From Scortum barcoo (Eukaryota > Chordata > Actinopteri > Centrarchiformes > Terapontidae): a stretch of DNA of 64,000 nucleotides. The notes under the pieces were generated by a model that worked only from the letters and a program-made list of their open reading frames with translations, was not told the origin of the DNA and did no database searches. The stretch's first letter is position 1. Each line of letters begins with the position of its first letter. The position numbers were made by a program, and so were the translations under genes. Positions 25,599 to 38,009 of this stretch are shown here, one piece after another. The stretch spans positions 6,282,483 to 6,346,482 of the forward strand of contig CM041546.1 in NCBI GenBank assembly GCA_023238725.1, written 5' to 3'.

Positions 25599-28500
25599 GT
25601 AGGTGGAGAGCTTGCTTTGCAAGAAACTTTGTCCACGACTTTAAATCTCTGCAAACTTTACTTTTTGATTCACACACTCTGCCAAACATTTGTAAATCAA
25701 AACCCCATGATGTTGCCCAACTTTGCCACCTGTTTATGAGTTTTTCCCAAACTGCCACCTTCTCCGAACACACACACTCCAGCGAGCCATCAGCACTGAT
25801 ATGGACAAGAAGCGCCCGCATGCAAATGAGCAGACCGAGCACATCATCAAACAGATTCAGGACAGATAGGCCATTAACACACACACACTCTCTCTCTTTC
25901 TCTTACCCTGCCTCCCCTCCGTTCTCACATCTGACAGATGCAGACGGAGCATCTGTTTATGCACCTATGCATACAAGCTGTCAGACATGTACGTTGTGAT
26001 TGCAGACAGGGAAGTTGGGCGGTGTTGCAGTGCCGCTGTAAGACTTTCGTCAGCCGAGGCTATCTGCAGTGCTCTCAGGCTGAATGCAGAGAGCCGAGTG
26101 TCTGCCTGTGTTCAGGGGGGAAATTGGAGATCGGTCCTCTCTGCTAGGAATGCTGCTGGTGATGCGATCCCAGGAGACGCTTCCCTCCATCTCTGTGTTT
26201 CTCTTCTCCTCCTTCGTGTCGGCTCAATCCTCCTCGCTCTTTGTATCCCTACTTTCCATTTTACTCCTGTTTTATATCGTTGCCCTGTTGTGTGCCACGT
26301 ATTTTACGTCCCTTTACCTTCCTCATATCACCAATCTTCTTCTGCTTGTCTGGCCTTAACCTACATGTTCACTCTCTCCTTCGTCTTCCACACACTGTTT
26401 TCTTGTCTGTTCCCTTTCTTCTTCTAATCCCTACTCCCCATTTCCAAGCAGATGTTTTACTTTCGGTCATCTCTTTGTGTGATGCCTGTCTCTGTGTATG
26501 CGTGCTCGCGTAAAACACATGCTCTCACGCGAGCATATGTGCGCTCGCGGTGCTCGAGCCCTCTCCAACCTCTCTTCCGAGGTCATCGGAGCTCCTTCCG
26601 GCAAAGCACTAAATGACTGTGAAATGCTAATGTGGCTAATTAGAGAGGCAAAGAGCGGAGAGGGAAGGGGGTCTAATAAAGAGGGAGGGCCGGGTGGGGT
26701 CAAGAGGAGGGCAAAGGCAAAAATAAAGTCAGCCCAAGGAGAGGGGAAGGGCACGAATCAATTACAGTTTTGTTAGTCTCTCTGAGCTGGAGGACGGCTG
26801 GTCTGATGATGATGCCAATCAGATGTTATTGGAAACATGTGTCCCAAACAGCAAGACTACTTTGGCTTACAGTCTGCCTTCTCTTTGTTCACAGAGACAC
26901 AAAATTGACATTTTCTCTCTTTATTTCTAAACTTCCTGTCTCTGGTCTGTTTGCTCGTTTTTTTATTTTTCCATCTTTCGCGTTATTTCTCCATGCTTCC
27001 ATTGTTCCTTCTCTCACTTTGCCTCTCCGTCCGTCCTCTCTTTCTTCTGTCTCTCCAGCCCCACCACACACACTCACACACGTATATATATCATATATAT
27101 ATTTTTGCATGCTCCCCACATTTCTCTGCTAAAACGTCACCGAGGTCGGCACTAAATCATTCGCAAATTTTTTAGGGCAAACTCCTGATAGTGCAGCTAG
27201 GTCAGACCGGGGATTCACAGAGAGGTTTTAAATTCAATCCCCCAGTAATGTTCTGTTCGCAATTACATATTTAGTGTTTTGTTTTAACAGCCGTGCTCGA
27301 GTCCCTATTGACGGCGTGCAGCTCAAGACTAATAGCCTCCATCAATAACCTTGGATCTGTCCTCTATCTACTATTCGTCTCTCTCAATACACATCACTCT
27401 AATGAAAAATACAATAAACACAATCAGAGAACCATATTGAATAACCCGGCTGCGTTCCTCCATTTGTATTCATCAGTGACAGTAATACAGTATCTCTAAT
27501 GCAAGTCATACATTAATTGTACAGTCAGAATAATGGATCCATACTGCTACATGATCAGTAGAAGAGTTCATTTTTTCTCGTCTCTGATCACTGCTTTGAC
27601 AAACACGTTCCAGTTCTCGTGCCAACTTGGATCCATCTGCTTTACATCTGTTCAAACTTTTTCCATAAATGGTGTATTAGGTTGAAACATATCATTAAAT
27701 GCAGACGCACATCAAAGAAAAATGTGCAATTAGAGAATATTTGCATAACTGACAATACACATAGTTTCCTCAGAGAGGGAGGGGACTGGATGTCCGTGTG
27801 AAGCACAATCACGCTCCGGAGCTTATCGCGGGCCGCTGGAAACCAACTGCATCCACGGGGACTGCAATAGTTTAAAAATATCTGAGAGTTTGCATCTCGT
27901 AGCTGAGTTCAAAAAGTGCTCGCGCTATCACTGCCCGAGCGACTGTAATGTGAAACAGAAAGTGCAATAACAGAACAGTTGGGCACCTCTGCAACCCATT
28001 TCACCCTTGAAATGAGATATGTGCCGGTGTCACAGTGGAGTAGCACCAATCCATCCACGTCTTCCTGTCTTTCGCCGGTGGCTGAGCTTGACTGCCATCA
28101 CAGTTAGAGTAAGAGTAGGGCGGCTGTTGTATATTATATCATGTGTGATACAGATCTCTATACAGAAGCAAATGTCCACTTAGGTGACGTTTCTCAGTAG
28201 AAGCCTGAAGTAACATTTAAAGTAAGTTTTATTAAAGTACTTTTCTCCCCAAATTAAGCAACACTTGATTTGTGGTAAGTGCCTTTTAATACAATCATGG
28301 CAGTGTTAGGGATAGGTGGGGAGGTGAGGGGGGGGGGGGGCCTCATCTCTGCCTCTCTCTCCCCCCTCTCTTTTTCTCTCTCTCTCTCCCCTCCCTTGCT
28401 CCATTATTCAGTCAACAGACACTTTGGGATCGATCGGGCACAGCAACACGGCCTGGTGGATGAAACATGTCCTCTCTAGGTACACAATGATAAATAAAGC

Positions 28501-29145
28501 ACTGCGAGCCACAGCATTCTACCGCTGCAGGGCTGAGGGGGTGAAATGAAAAAAAAAAAGAAAAAAGAGAGAGAGAGATGGAGAAAAATCAGAAGGGCAA
28601 ACAAAGGTATAGGAAGAGAAGTAAACAGAGCATAAACAGATGTTACAGTTGCGGCTCTTTCTGCTCTTTCTGGAAAACGCGTGGGCGGGAACATAAAGGG
28701 TAATATTGAAATATTTCACCCACTCACACATTAAGGTGATAATTCATTATTATGCATAGCGGTGGAGCAGACTCCTTTGTAACATGATGTGTTCTCCGGT
28801 GCAGTGTCAAGTCTCATTGTAAGACGTCTTTGATGGTGTGGCACAGAGTGAAGCTGCAATATGTATTGTTTCCATGACAGCCTTGATGATGTCTGATCCA
28901 TTTTGTCAGCATTGTCTTGAAGTGTACCGGGTGGTGGAAAACAAAGATGCACAAAAGGCTCGTTTTCACCTTTGCATGTGGCTGCGTCTGTGCTGAGAAG
29001 CCTCTTGACTGCCGTTGACTTTTTCTTTTTTTTTTTGTCAACATTGTGTTGTCTTTCAATGTCCTCTTTGTTTGGTTTTTAACTCTTACATTTGGTGATG
29101 TTGACAATGTCATAACTGAGCCTTTTTTCTTGTTTGCCTCCGCAG
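25599..29145. other. rbms3 intron, 3.5 kb
   Basis: No exon seen. It holds pyrimidine-rich DNA at 26160-26460, a purine-rich block with a TAATTA homeobox-type core at 26600-26770, unique stretches at 27140-27500 and 27780-28110, and a G13 run followed by a C/T tract at 28328-28400. Confidence 0.75.
28328..28400 (+). repeat. G13 run followed by a C/T-rich tract
   Basis: Thirteen consecutive G (28328-28340) are followed by about 55 bp of almost pure pyrimidine with several CCCCTC blocks, so G-quadruplex, triplex or hairpin structure is possible. The long G-run is also a likely site of read error. Confidence 0.85.
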
Positions 29146-29242
29146 GTTCTACTCTTCTCCATACAGCATCTCCACTAATCGGATGATTGCACAGACATCA
29201 ATCACACCCTTCATCGCTGCCTCTCCTGTCTCTACATATCAG
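29146..29242 (+). CDS. rbms3: rbms3 coding exon (FYSSPYSISTNRMIAQTSIT)
   Basis: The exon follows tttgcctccgcag. It supplies G to finish the split Gly codon, then FYSSPYSISTNRMIAQTSIT and PFIAASPVSTYQ, ending CAG|GTGGGT in phase 0. It is 97 nt. The block matches RBMS3 (FYSSPYSI.TNRMI.QTSITPFIAASPVSTYQ), including the FIAASPVSTYQ that I recall as differing in RBMS1. It begins the low-complexity C-terminal half, which has no known fold. Confidence 0.95.
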
Positions 29243-30307
29243 GTGGGTGGACCCTCGATGAAGTTTGCTGGGTTGGACCAAGCTTTGAGGTCCTGTAAGC
29301 CTTGCAGAAATTCATAGGGAACGTATAATAACTTTACAGCTAAATGAGGGTTTCATCAAGTTACTTTCTCTCCTGAATTTAGGCTACTTTAATAAACTAT
29401 TTTGTCTTGCTCTACCCACTGTAAAGTACCCAAGTTCAAGCTTCACACATGCATTTTAACTTTGCTAGTTTGCTAGCCAGGCAACAGATTTAGCAATGCA
29501 AATAATGTTCAAAGTTAGAAACCACTCTAATATGGCATTGCAGGAGCATATAATGAAACCTAATAGTAACAGCATCTTAAGTGCACTTAACATTATAAGG
29601 AGTAGGAGTAGTAGAAAAAAAAGAAAAAAGCAATGTATAGACTCATAAAAAAATAAGTCATCACTTACATCTGCAGAGACATTTCCCTCAGTGTATAGCT
29701 TCTTATTTTGCTGTCTTTAAAACGTTTCTGGGCATCAACGTTTGGGCGGTGGTGTGTAGCCCTGAAGTAGTAGAAGTAACTGAATGCAGGGTGTGAGGTA
29801 GAGGACTTTATAAAAACGTAGCAACCCGTTGATGTTTTTTAAGATTTCTGTCTTCAATAGGAAGAAATAGAAAAAATAGGGGCTTTGTGCGCTGTGCACA
29901 GGGGAAGTCTGAGAGTATTTAAAGACAGACTATTTTGTTGGTTTTAGTCTTTTCGTGGGATTTGCTGGCAGAAAGAAAAATATGGACAGCCGCCTCATCT
30001 TGAGTGAAGTTAACTTACGTGAGACAGAAGAAATACGTGACGAGTACTTTTAATATACAGCAGGTCTGGTCTCCTTTGTCAAAGTGAATTAAGAAATCTG
30101 TACATTTCACCACTTTATTAACTGTTGTCTTGTGTGGAGTCTCAGGTCAAACAAGTAGAGCTCATCTTTTTTCAGACAAGACTAACACTGAAATTGAGTC
30201 AGCTCTCTCTATTCAAGACCATTCTTAGTCTAGCAATGATAAAACACGAGCTTATTTTGCAGCACTCCTCCCATCGATCTTTCATTCTCAGGCACAAATC
30301 CTCTTTT

Positions 30308-30355
<48 letters not shown>

Positions 30356-31352
30356 CCCATGTGTCGCATCCTCTCTCTTCCGCGCACACAAACCGTATCA
30401 ATTCATGTCAAAGCTGGCTGGCGATGTAGCAGTGGTTCTTTGAGCGATTGACTCAGTACTTGATCCCCCAGTTTGTCAAACACACAGACTTTAAAACAAA
30501 CATGAGTCCTCCCCCACAGGTTTTCTCTGGCACACAGCACAAGCTGTAAATGAGAGAGACGGATGCAAAGACACACCTTCAGCGGTGCAGAAGTACGCAC
30601 GGAGACACAGCCACATCCTGCTTTATTTGAGGGGAAACGCGGGGAGAAATTAACCCACCTTTCACAATTCCCCATAGACAGACCCAAGCATACATGTTCA
30701 TTCATTATATACGTGCATACCAGATCTTACGTGTGACAAAGAGGCTTTCAGGGACTTGTTCCTCTTTATGTTAGAGTTGGACAGTGGGTAGCAGTAGGAG
30801 ATGAAAGTGGTGATTTGTGGCCAAGACAGGCTTTGATGATGAAACCTCCACTGTGAAGCAGTAATTATTAGACTGTATTGCTCTCTGTGGTCTTCATATC
30901 CTCTTATAATTACAACATAACATACTGTATAGAGGACCCTCGCTTACTGCTGTAATATTCTTCAAGACACACTGCCACAAGGACTGAGGCTCTGAAATGG
31001 GCTTGTAAAGACTTGAGCTAATGATTAATTTTCTCTCTTCTCCTCTTTGGGTTTTTCTCATTTTCGCTCCCTTCCTGTCATTCCGTCTTCCAATTGTCTA
31101 TTCTTTATCCACTTATAACAATCGTTTTTTTGATCTTCTCTTTCCTCTCATCTTTCCCTGACCTCCCTTCTGCATCCTCCTACTCATGCCCATCCCCTCC
31201 TCCTTTAATTACTTCGCTCTCCTCGTCCCTCCGTTCGCCCCGCTCTCCGTCTCTTCTTCTGTCTGCCTCCTTCGTCGCGTCTGAGTCTCATTGTCGTCAC
31301 CTTTGCTTCATCCTCTGCCTTCACCTCTCCTCTCCTGCGTTCTTCTCCGCAG
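29243..31352. other. rbms3 intron, 2.1 kb, ending in a long pyrimidine tract
   Basis: No exon seen. It contains (TC)n at 30310-30352, and its last ~330 bp (31021-31352) are strongly C/T-rich on the coding strand, directly before the 51-nt exon. Confidence 0.8.
30310..30352 (+). repeat. (TC)n microsatellite
   Basis: About 21 perfect TC units in the rbms3 intron before the 51-nt exon. Confidence 0.97.
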
Positions 31353-31403
31353 GTCCAGAGTACATCTTGGATGCCACATCAACAGTATGTTATGCAACCT
31401 ACA
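31353..31403 (+). CDS. rbms3: rbms3 51-nt symmetric exon (VQSTSWMPHQQYVMQPT)
   Basis: The exon follows ttcttctccgcag and reads VQSTSWMPHQQYVMQPT. It ends ACA|GTAAGT, phase 0 at both ends, so skipping would remove exactly 17 residues without a frame change. It matches the family VQS.SWMP..YVMQPT block. About 330 bp of C/T-rich DNA lies directly upstream. Confidence 0.94.
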
Positions 31404-33681
31404 GTAAGTTTTTCAACCAGCCTTTCCCTTTTTTTTTGTATCCTACGTTATATTATCCAAGTGGAGTCATTTTCTTCATCTCCAAACATGTTTCACATCT
31501 TCCTTTGACACTACATTCCCGCCTGTCATCTCTCTATTTAAGCATGCGTCAGTACTCTTACTCCTCACTTGCTTCTTAGTCTCCTAATCTCAAAACATTC
31601 AAGATTCTTCACAGTAATGCTCATCTGCTAAAAGCATGATAAGTGATGCGAATTGTTTGCGCTATAATGCTCAATATATTCACTTTATAACAATATTTAA
31701 TGTCCATATCCTTTTTTTTTTAGTGTTATCTCATATTTCAGTACAAATGATGGAGGTAGTCACCGAAAAGCTGCAGTGAGGCAAGTCATAAAAGAAATAC
31801 GATACAGTTTCTGACAAGTGCAGCAAAAATTAAAACCAGGGCAGACACAGTGGCACAAAACTTTTGCCCCGCGTCTGAGCTGTAGTGTGCTGCATCAGTC
31901 GAGAACAACCCACTCAGAGCAACTCGAAGAGCTCATCCAGGCCGAGTCTGACGATCCACAATAAAAGGGTGCTCCCTGCTGTTTTGAAATGAAAGTGCAT
32001 GTAGAAAACTGACCTCCACAAGTGCAGTGACAAACATACTGCTGGTATTAAATTTAGTGCAAATTTGCATGTAACGTTACATGTCATATATATGTATGCA
32101 AAAGACATATACAGGCATAACAAGTATACAGTATAATACACTCCAGTAATGTAAAAATATGTCTGTCTGACCTGTGATCTGAGGAATTTAGAGCACTGTC
32201 TGTCCTTGCGCAAATACACACACCCTCATACACACTTATATTAAAACTTACCCACACGTACAAGGAGGTTCTTTGACTGTGAGTGTCACTGTCAATATAC
32301 ACTGTAAATCTGCACTCGCTACAGATTCGCTTTGCTCTTTACTTCACACATAACCTGAACACAAACTTCAATATTTCCCTTTGTTTCTAGCCAGGGACTA
32401 TATACAGCTATAGAAACAGGCTTCACTCTGAGCTCAGTGAAAAGCCTCAGCTGACACCAGGTCTGTCTGAAAAGAGTTACTACCCTAACACAGAGTAGAC
32501 AATCTCCACCTTCATCCACACGCAGGGCAGAGTCCAGTCAGTAAATTGATAGAAGAAGTGAGGCACATTGTTGTCATGTCTGGCAGGTGAAAGACTTCGG
32601 CAGTTCAGCCTCATTCACCGGTTGATTATTTCTCTGTGCAGCAGGTTCAATGGAGGAGAAAATGACAGGCAGAATAGATTTATATTGGGACCATTTAATA
32701 ACCTTGAAAGTGCTTTAGATTAAAATAAATCTTTATCACCTCTTAAACTTTTATTCGTCAGTAGTTCACAGTTCCGCCAGTTCTGCTCGTGTATAGTGCA
32801 CATTTTATATTAAGTCTGGGAAAAAAAAAAAGTTAAACCAACGTAATTTTTATACTCAAGGGTTTTAATTATACCCCAGTTAAAAAAAAGGGTTCATATG
32901 AAGGGGAAAGAAATGAATGTCTGAATGTGGAAAAAAACATTTTTATTCACTCAGGAATTGAGGGAGTCAGTCACAGGACAGGTGTACAATTCGATGACAA
33001 TGTGAGTGATCATGACTGACAAAAGCCTTCAGACATGTCACATTATCTGGACAGCAATGAAATCCCAAGATGACACTGCCTCCTCCAGTTTTTTTTTTCT
33101 TTTGTAATGGAGAAATAAGATTTACAGCAGGCTCCTGCCCAAAACATATTTTCTTCCAGAAAATAAAGTTGGCTCCTCTTACAAAGAGATGACGGTAAAG
33201 GCGGATTTTATCATCCAGATTTTTATCTAACCAAGTGTTAATGAGTTGGTTTCTTGCCAGCATCTGCAGACTATTTTACACCTGCAAAATTCAGTTATGC
33301 TCCATTGAATTGTCAGCTGCAGAGGATGGAAGATAGAGGCGGCAGTACATCAGCCATGCTCTGAGGGATTCCAGCAAATACTTTCACAACACAATAGTTA
33401 AACTAGCTCCAAATTCTGCTGCTCCCCCTCCCTATAGTTCCCTCTTCCTGTCTGTCTTCGTCTTTGTGTCTATCTGCCAACTCCTAAAAACATTCTGTTG
33501 TCATGTCTGATTAAAATTATGTCTGAGAGAAAGGATAATACCCTTCTGTAAATGTGTTTTCAAACAAATGTCCTGTCTAATTATTTGGCAGACCGCATGA
33601 TATGGCTTCGTGAGACTTGGGAGAAGACAGAGTGAGATAGAGAAAGAGAAAATAAATAAATAAGGTAACTGGGCCCGTTTG

Positions 33682-33702
33682 ACAGAGAGAGAGAGAGAGA
33701 GA
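33682..33702 (+). repeat. (GA)n microsatellite in a purine-rich block
   Basis: About ten GA units followed by a further ~80 bp of mostly purine sequence. Confidence 0.9.
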
Positions 33703-35332
33703 GGATGGGAGGGAAAGAGGCAGGCGCAGGGAAAGGAGAGGAAAGAAGGGATTACAAAGAATAAATCGAGAACAAAGAAAAGAAAACAACTGCTGCAAAA
33801 GCAAAAGCATGTCTGGGCTGTAAGCGCTTGTTCCCCAGCCTTGTCTCTGCATAGTCAAAATCCCTGTTAGACAACAAAGGCGAAGGCTAGTCATTGTATT
33901 TCCTGGATACAGAAGAGCTTGGCAAATTAAAGCTGCGTCAGGGAGAAAGAGAGAGAGGGAGAGAGACAGCAGCTTAATTCTGTTCCTATGGCAGCAGAGA
34001 CTTCGTCAGTGCCGCGGCACGGTTAATGACCGGTCACTTCGATTAATGATGTGTGTTCATTGACACATTTAGGTTGGTGCGCGCGATCATGCTTCTGCTA
34101 ATCAACAACGTCAACAGCCCATCATACAGTTTTAACGTGTTTTGTGGGACCAAAAGTGGGAGGCTGCTGTGCGCGACGCTGACGAATGCACATCATTTCA
34201 CAGATACACAGTTTGGACACACGTTTTGCTGAAGGAGCTAATGGCTCTAGTTAAAAGGTTAAAATGAGAGGCATAAAAATGGCTTAGTGCTGTTTTTGTT
34301 CCCTGAGACTGAAGAGGGGGCACAGGCCTGCACTCACACAACTGTAGTTACACACAGACAGAAGCACTCTTTAAAATTACTTCAGACACACACACCTATA
34401 CATACAGTGGAGTGCCTTAAGGGCCGTGTGTTTCCGAGCCTTGGTGGAATGCCCAGATTACTTGAACTCGCTGTCTTTACATCCTAATTAGTGAGAGGAT
34501 GTCTTTGTGCATAATTACTCACAAATCCCCCTACAGGAAATGAATGCATTACCCTAACCATGCATAGCAATATAGACAAGGAAGACGGCTTATTGGGGAG
34601 GGCTGTAATGAGACATCCAAAGAATTGGGATTTCTGATCTTCCTGAGTTAAATTGCTATTTTAAACTCATTTGAGGAGACAAAGCGGGTGAAGAATGTGT
34701 CAGATGAGTACATAGCTAAGCCTCCAAATAGTGCACAATACTTGGTTTGTTTCCTTTTTTCTCCCATGTGGGCCCGTCAGTGTGCAAAGCCTGCGCATGC
34801 ATGTGTGTGCATGTTTCAGGTTTACGACCCAGCAATACCTGTCTTTTTACTTTTTGTACTACTAAAATCTCGGGTGCCTATAATAAGGGTGCACAGACAA
34901 TCACTTTGTTGAATCCTGCAAACATCTGTTTTTCAGAAAGCACCACCTGAGAGAGAACAAATAACGCTGGTTCACATCCATTGCATGCTCACACTCATAA
35001 GAGCTCCCGTCACACCAGTCGGTTGGTGGTTCTCTCGATAAACGGGTGTCATTATCACTAATACTGTGTATTTGATGCCGCACGGCGCCTGCAGCATTCT
35101 GCTAGTCAGCTTCACTTCTCTACTGTAAGGATGACAGCAAAAGAAAGGGAGGAGGAGGAAGAGAGGAGGGAGGAAGAGAGGAGGGAGGGAGAGAAAGCAC
35201 ATGAAAGCAGTTCAAAGTTGAAGCAGATCTTGTGTTTTTCTCCCTCCTGTCCTCTGGGAAAAGATAACTGTCAATCTTGCACATTGATTTATTGCTTACC
35301 CCAGGAAAAAAAAAAGCCTGATACATGAAAAC

Positions 35333-35336
<4 letters not shown>

Positions 35337-35364
<28 letters not shown>
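35337..35364 (+). repeat. (AC)n microsatellite
   Basis: Fourteen perfect AC units in an rbms3 intron. Confidence 0.95.
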
Positions 35365-35930
35365 CTCTATGCCACATACAGTTACACACTCATTACACAT
35401 CAGCCATTGTGTAGTGTCTGCATGCAGACACACACGGAGGTAGCAAGTTCAACACTTGTATATCTATAAATCAGAGCAGACAATTAGTCATTGTGGGTTT
35501 CCTCTCTGCTGTATGCAGCTTTCTCTCTCTGCACTGAAACCTGCTGCGAGATTGAATGAAGTGAGAGAAAGCGCGAGGGAGGATGAGAAATCATTAAGCT
35601 GGGGAACGTATTATATAGATGGATGAAAAGCTCGGCTATTAGCTAGATTTCTGGCTGCCGTATCTACCTGCCAGAGCCAAGGCTTTGTGCAAGTTTGTGG
35701 GTAGATCTGTTGATGCATATGTGTGCGGATCTGTGTATGTGTGTGTGTGTGTCTGTCTGTGTGTGTGCAGAGAAAAAGTGCCACTCACTCACTTGTGATG
35801 GTGAGGACAGTGTTGACGGAGCATTTCCGATAGCTGGCCAGTGTTCTTCAAGCAGATCTCCCTATGAAGACAGCAGTCAGGGGGAAGAGCGCTCACCACT
35901 GTTAACAGCTCTGACAATCTCTACTCTGTA

Positions 35931-35933
<3 letters not shown>

Positions 35934-35961
<28 letters not shown>
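35934..35961 (+). repeat. (TG)n microsatellite
   Basis: Fourteen perfect TG units. The sequence after it (tctccctgtgaagct) is repeated after a second TG-rich run about 170 bp later. Confidence 0.95.
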
Positions 35962-36160
35962 CACGTCTCCCTGTGAAGCTTGCAGACATAAGGATCTTCA
36001 CTTACAGATTCGCAACTGTGAACGACTCTGACAGACTGTATGTGCCTTGGAGGGGAACGCTTCACACACAGCTAGAACTTTCATTACTTTGTGTGTGTGT
36101 ATGTGTGTGTTTACCTGTGTGTTGTTTTTTGCGAGCCTCCCTGTGAAGCTCTACAGGTAC
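35934..36160 (+). repeat. Local degenerate duplication
   Basis: Two arms each hold a TG-rich run followed by CTCCCTGTGAAGCT (35968-35981 and 36137-36150), about 170 bp apart. A weaker third match, atctccctatgaaga, lies at about 35856. This looks like an old tandem duplication seeded by the TG repeat. Confidence 0.5.
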
Positions 36161-37637
36161 GGAGCTGTTAAGACGACTGCCGTACAGCCTGGCTGGTGCC
36201 CAAAATACCTAAATTTAATACCTGTGTTCTTCTAACGTCCTGTCTCAACATGCAGCTACAGAAGTGCTGACTGCTCTCTGGAGCGATACTGACGCATATC
36301 CACTGATGCTGTCTGTGCTCATGGGAAACGCAGTTAAACAGCCATCACAAATGAACAGTGTTTACCTCTGCAGGGATGTTGCCAGGCATCTCAGCGCACA
36401 GTGTGAGGAGTCTCTTATTAAATCTATATAGAGCTGTTGAGTCTGTAGCGAAAGCTTTGCTGGAGAAAGTGGAGCTCAGCGCATCAAGCTGTTTGCAGGC
36501 ATCAAAGCCCTTCACGTTGAGGAGATTTACAGTAAAAGCCTTTCTGCTCCATCCAGAGGCGTGTTCTGTCAAGCCTACCTGGCAAGCCGGCTAACTGGCT
36601 GCATTTCCAGGTACAAAGTCAAACCAATTGCAGACATCAAACTCGGGAAGCCTTTCTACGACTAATGTATTTCTTCCCGCGGCATTTTTTAGAAAGCCCT
36701 TATTCAGCTGGATTGCATAAAGAACATCCTTTTTTTCCTTTTACAGCAAACGCATCATATGGATTCATGAATAATATGTGCAGTTGCTTTCTTGCAGAAA
36801 GTTAAATGAGAATGTTAAAACCACTTTAATTTCTGTCTCTTACAGTAAATATTATCTTATCTTATATGAAGTCAGCCATGGGTTGATTAGCTTAGCGTGG
36901 CATAAAAACTGGAAGCAAGGGGGGGGCAGTTTGCCTGGCTTTGTCCAAAAAGTAAAAGAAATGATCCTGCAAACACAAATGAACACTAATCTAATTTATT
37001 AAGCAATGCTTCATTAAACCACATGTATTTTTTTCTTTACAAACAATATAATGTATTAGTAAGGTTTAGAGGTACTTCTGGGTGGATTTTTTTTTCACCT
37101 TTAAAGAGAGAAAGTTTTCCCTTGGCCTTCAGTCTTTAGACTAAACTAAACCATCCATCTCTTTGATTCATATTCAGCTTTAAGAAAAAAAGCGTGGAAT
37201 CGATCTTCTCAACTAACTTGTGCCAATAAAGCAGACAAGGCTATATGCCAGAACCATTCCTTCACCAACTCCGTCCGTTTCAGATCCCTCTTCTCCGTCA
37301 TCCGTCCCTCAGCTCACTCATTACTCACAACTCTAGCTTTCCCCTGCGAAATCTTAGTCTGAAGTTTGGTTTTAGTTCATTGCCTGTCATTCTCTCCTTC
37401 TCCTTCAGCCCACTTTAATTCCATTTTCTCTACTCCACATGTCTTTTATTCCCACCTCAATCTTCTTTCTCTCCTCTGTCATCCCTTCATACAGCCACCA
37501 CAAACTTCACTCTCTTTGTATGATTCATTCACGTCATGTAATACCTAAAGACTTAATGACCGAATATAACAGCTTGTTCACATTGTACAACAGCGTCTAT
37601 AAACTTGCCCTCTCTGTTTCCTTCCCTCCCGCTTCAG

Positions 37638-37754
37638 GGTGCTGTCATCACCCCAGCCGCGGCCATAGAGCCCAGTTTGTCTCTCCACCCCTCCAGTGTA
37701 ATGGCTCCTCTCACCCAGCAGATGAACCACCTGTCTCTGGGCACCACAGGCACC
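37638..37754 (+). CDS. rbms3: rbms3 coding exon (GAVITP ... PLTQQMNHLSLGTTGT)
   Basis: The exon follows tcccgcttcag. It reads GAVITPAAAIEPSLSLHPSS, then VMAPLTQQMNHLSLGTTGT, ending ACC|GTGAGT. It is 117 nt and phase 0 at both ends. PLTQQMNHLSLGTTGT is a signature of RBMS3 (RBMS1 has PLAQQMSHLSLGSTGT as I recall). The middle part (AAAIEPSLSLHPSS) differs from the mammalian TMDHPMSMQPAN segment, so this is the less constrained part of the tail. Confidence 0.95.
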
Positions 37755-37922
37755 GTGAGTTGCTTTTTTTCCCCTCCTCCAAACCACTTGCCCCTGCATG
37801 CGTGTGCGTAAAATTCAAGTTGTACTATACGGGAATATCAGACTTTTAACCCAGAGATCCTACAGCACATACTGTTTGCTCTTGTAGTGTATCACAGTCT
37901 TTGCCCCTCCCTCTCTCTGCAG

Positions 37923-38009
37923 TACATGCCTGCTGCAGCTGCTGCCCCTATGCAAGGAACCTACATTCCCCAGTACACTGCAGTGCCTGCCTCTGCCATC
38001 ACAGTGGAA
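37923..38009 (+). CDS. rbms3: rbms3 coding exon (YMPAAAAPMQGTYIPQY)
   Basis: The exon follows ctctctctgcag after an intron of only 168 bp. It reads YMPAAAAPMQGTYIPQYTAV, then PASAITVE, ending GAA|GTAAGG. It is 87 nt and phase 0 at both ends. It matches RBMS3 YM.AAAAMQGTYIPQYT.VP. The short preceding intron and the symmetric phase make retention or skipping possible without frame loss only for the exon; the intron itself was not checked for an open frame. Confidence 0.94.

Larger units (their letters stand above)
31404..37637. other. rbms3 intron, 6.2 kb
   Basis: No exon seen. Contents: (GA)n at 33682-33702, a purine-rich tract at 35135-35195, (AC)n at 35337-35364, (TG)n at 35934-35961, a short local duplication at 35934-36160, and C/T-rich DNA at 37250-37637 before the next exon. 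Confidence 0.75.

Noticed and set aside
25555..25739. Longer open frame running through the rbms3 micro-exon in another frame
   Set aside because: The reading that matches the family (SGMALTYDPAAMQNG) uses a different frame and stops at a donor. The longer frame is a shadow.
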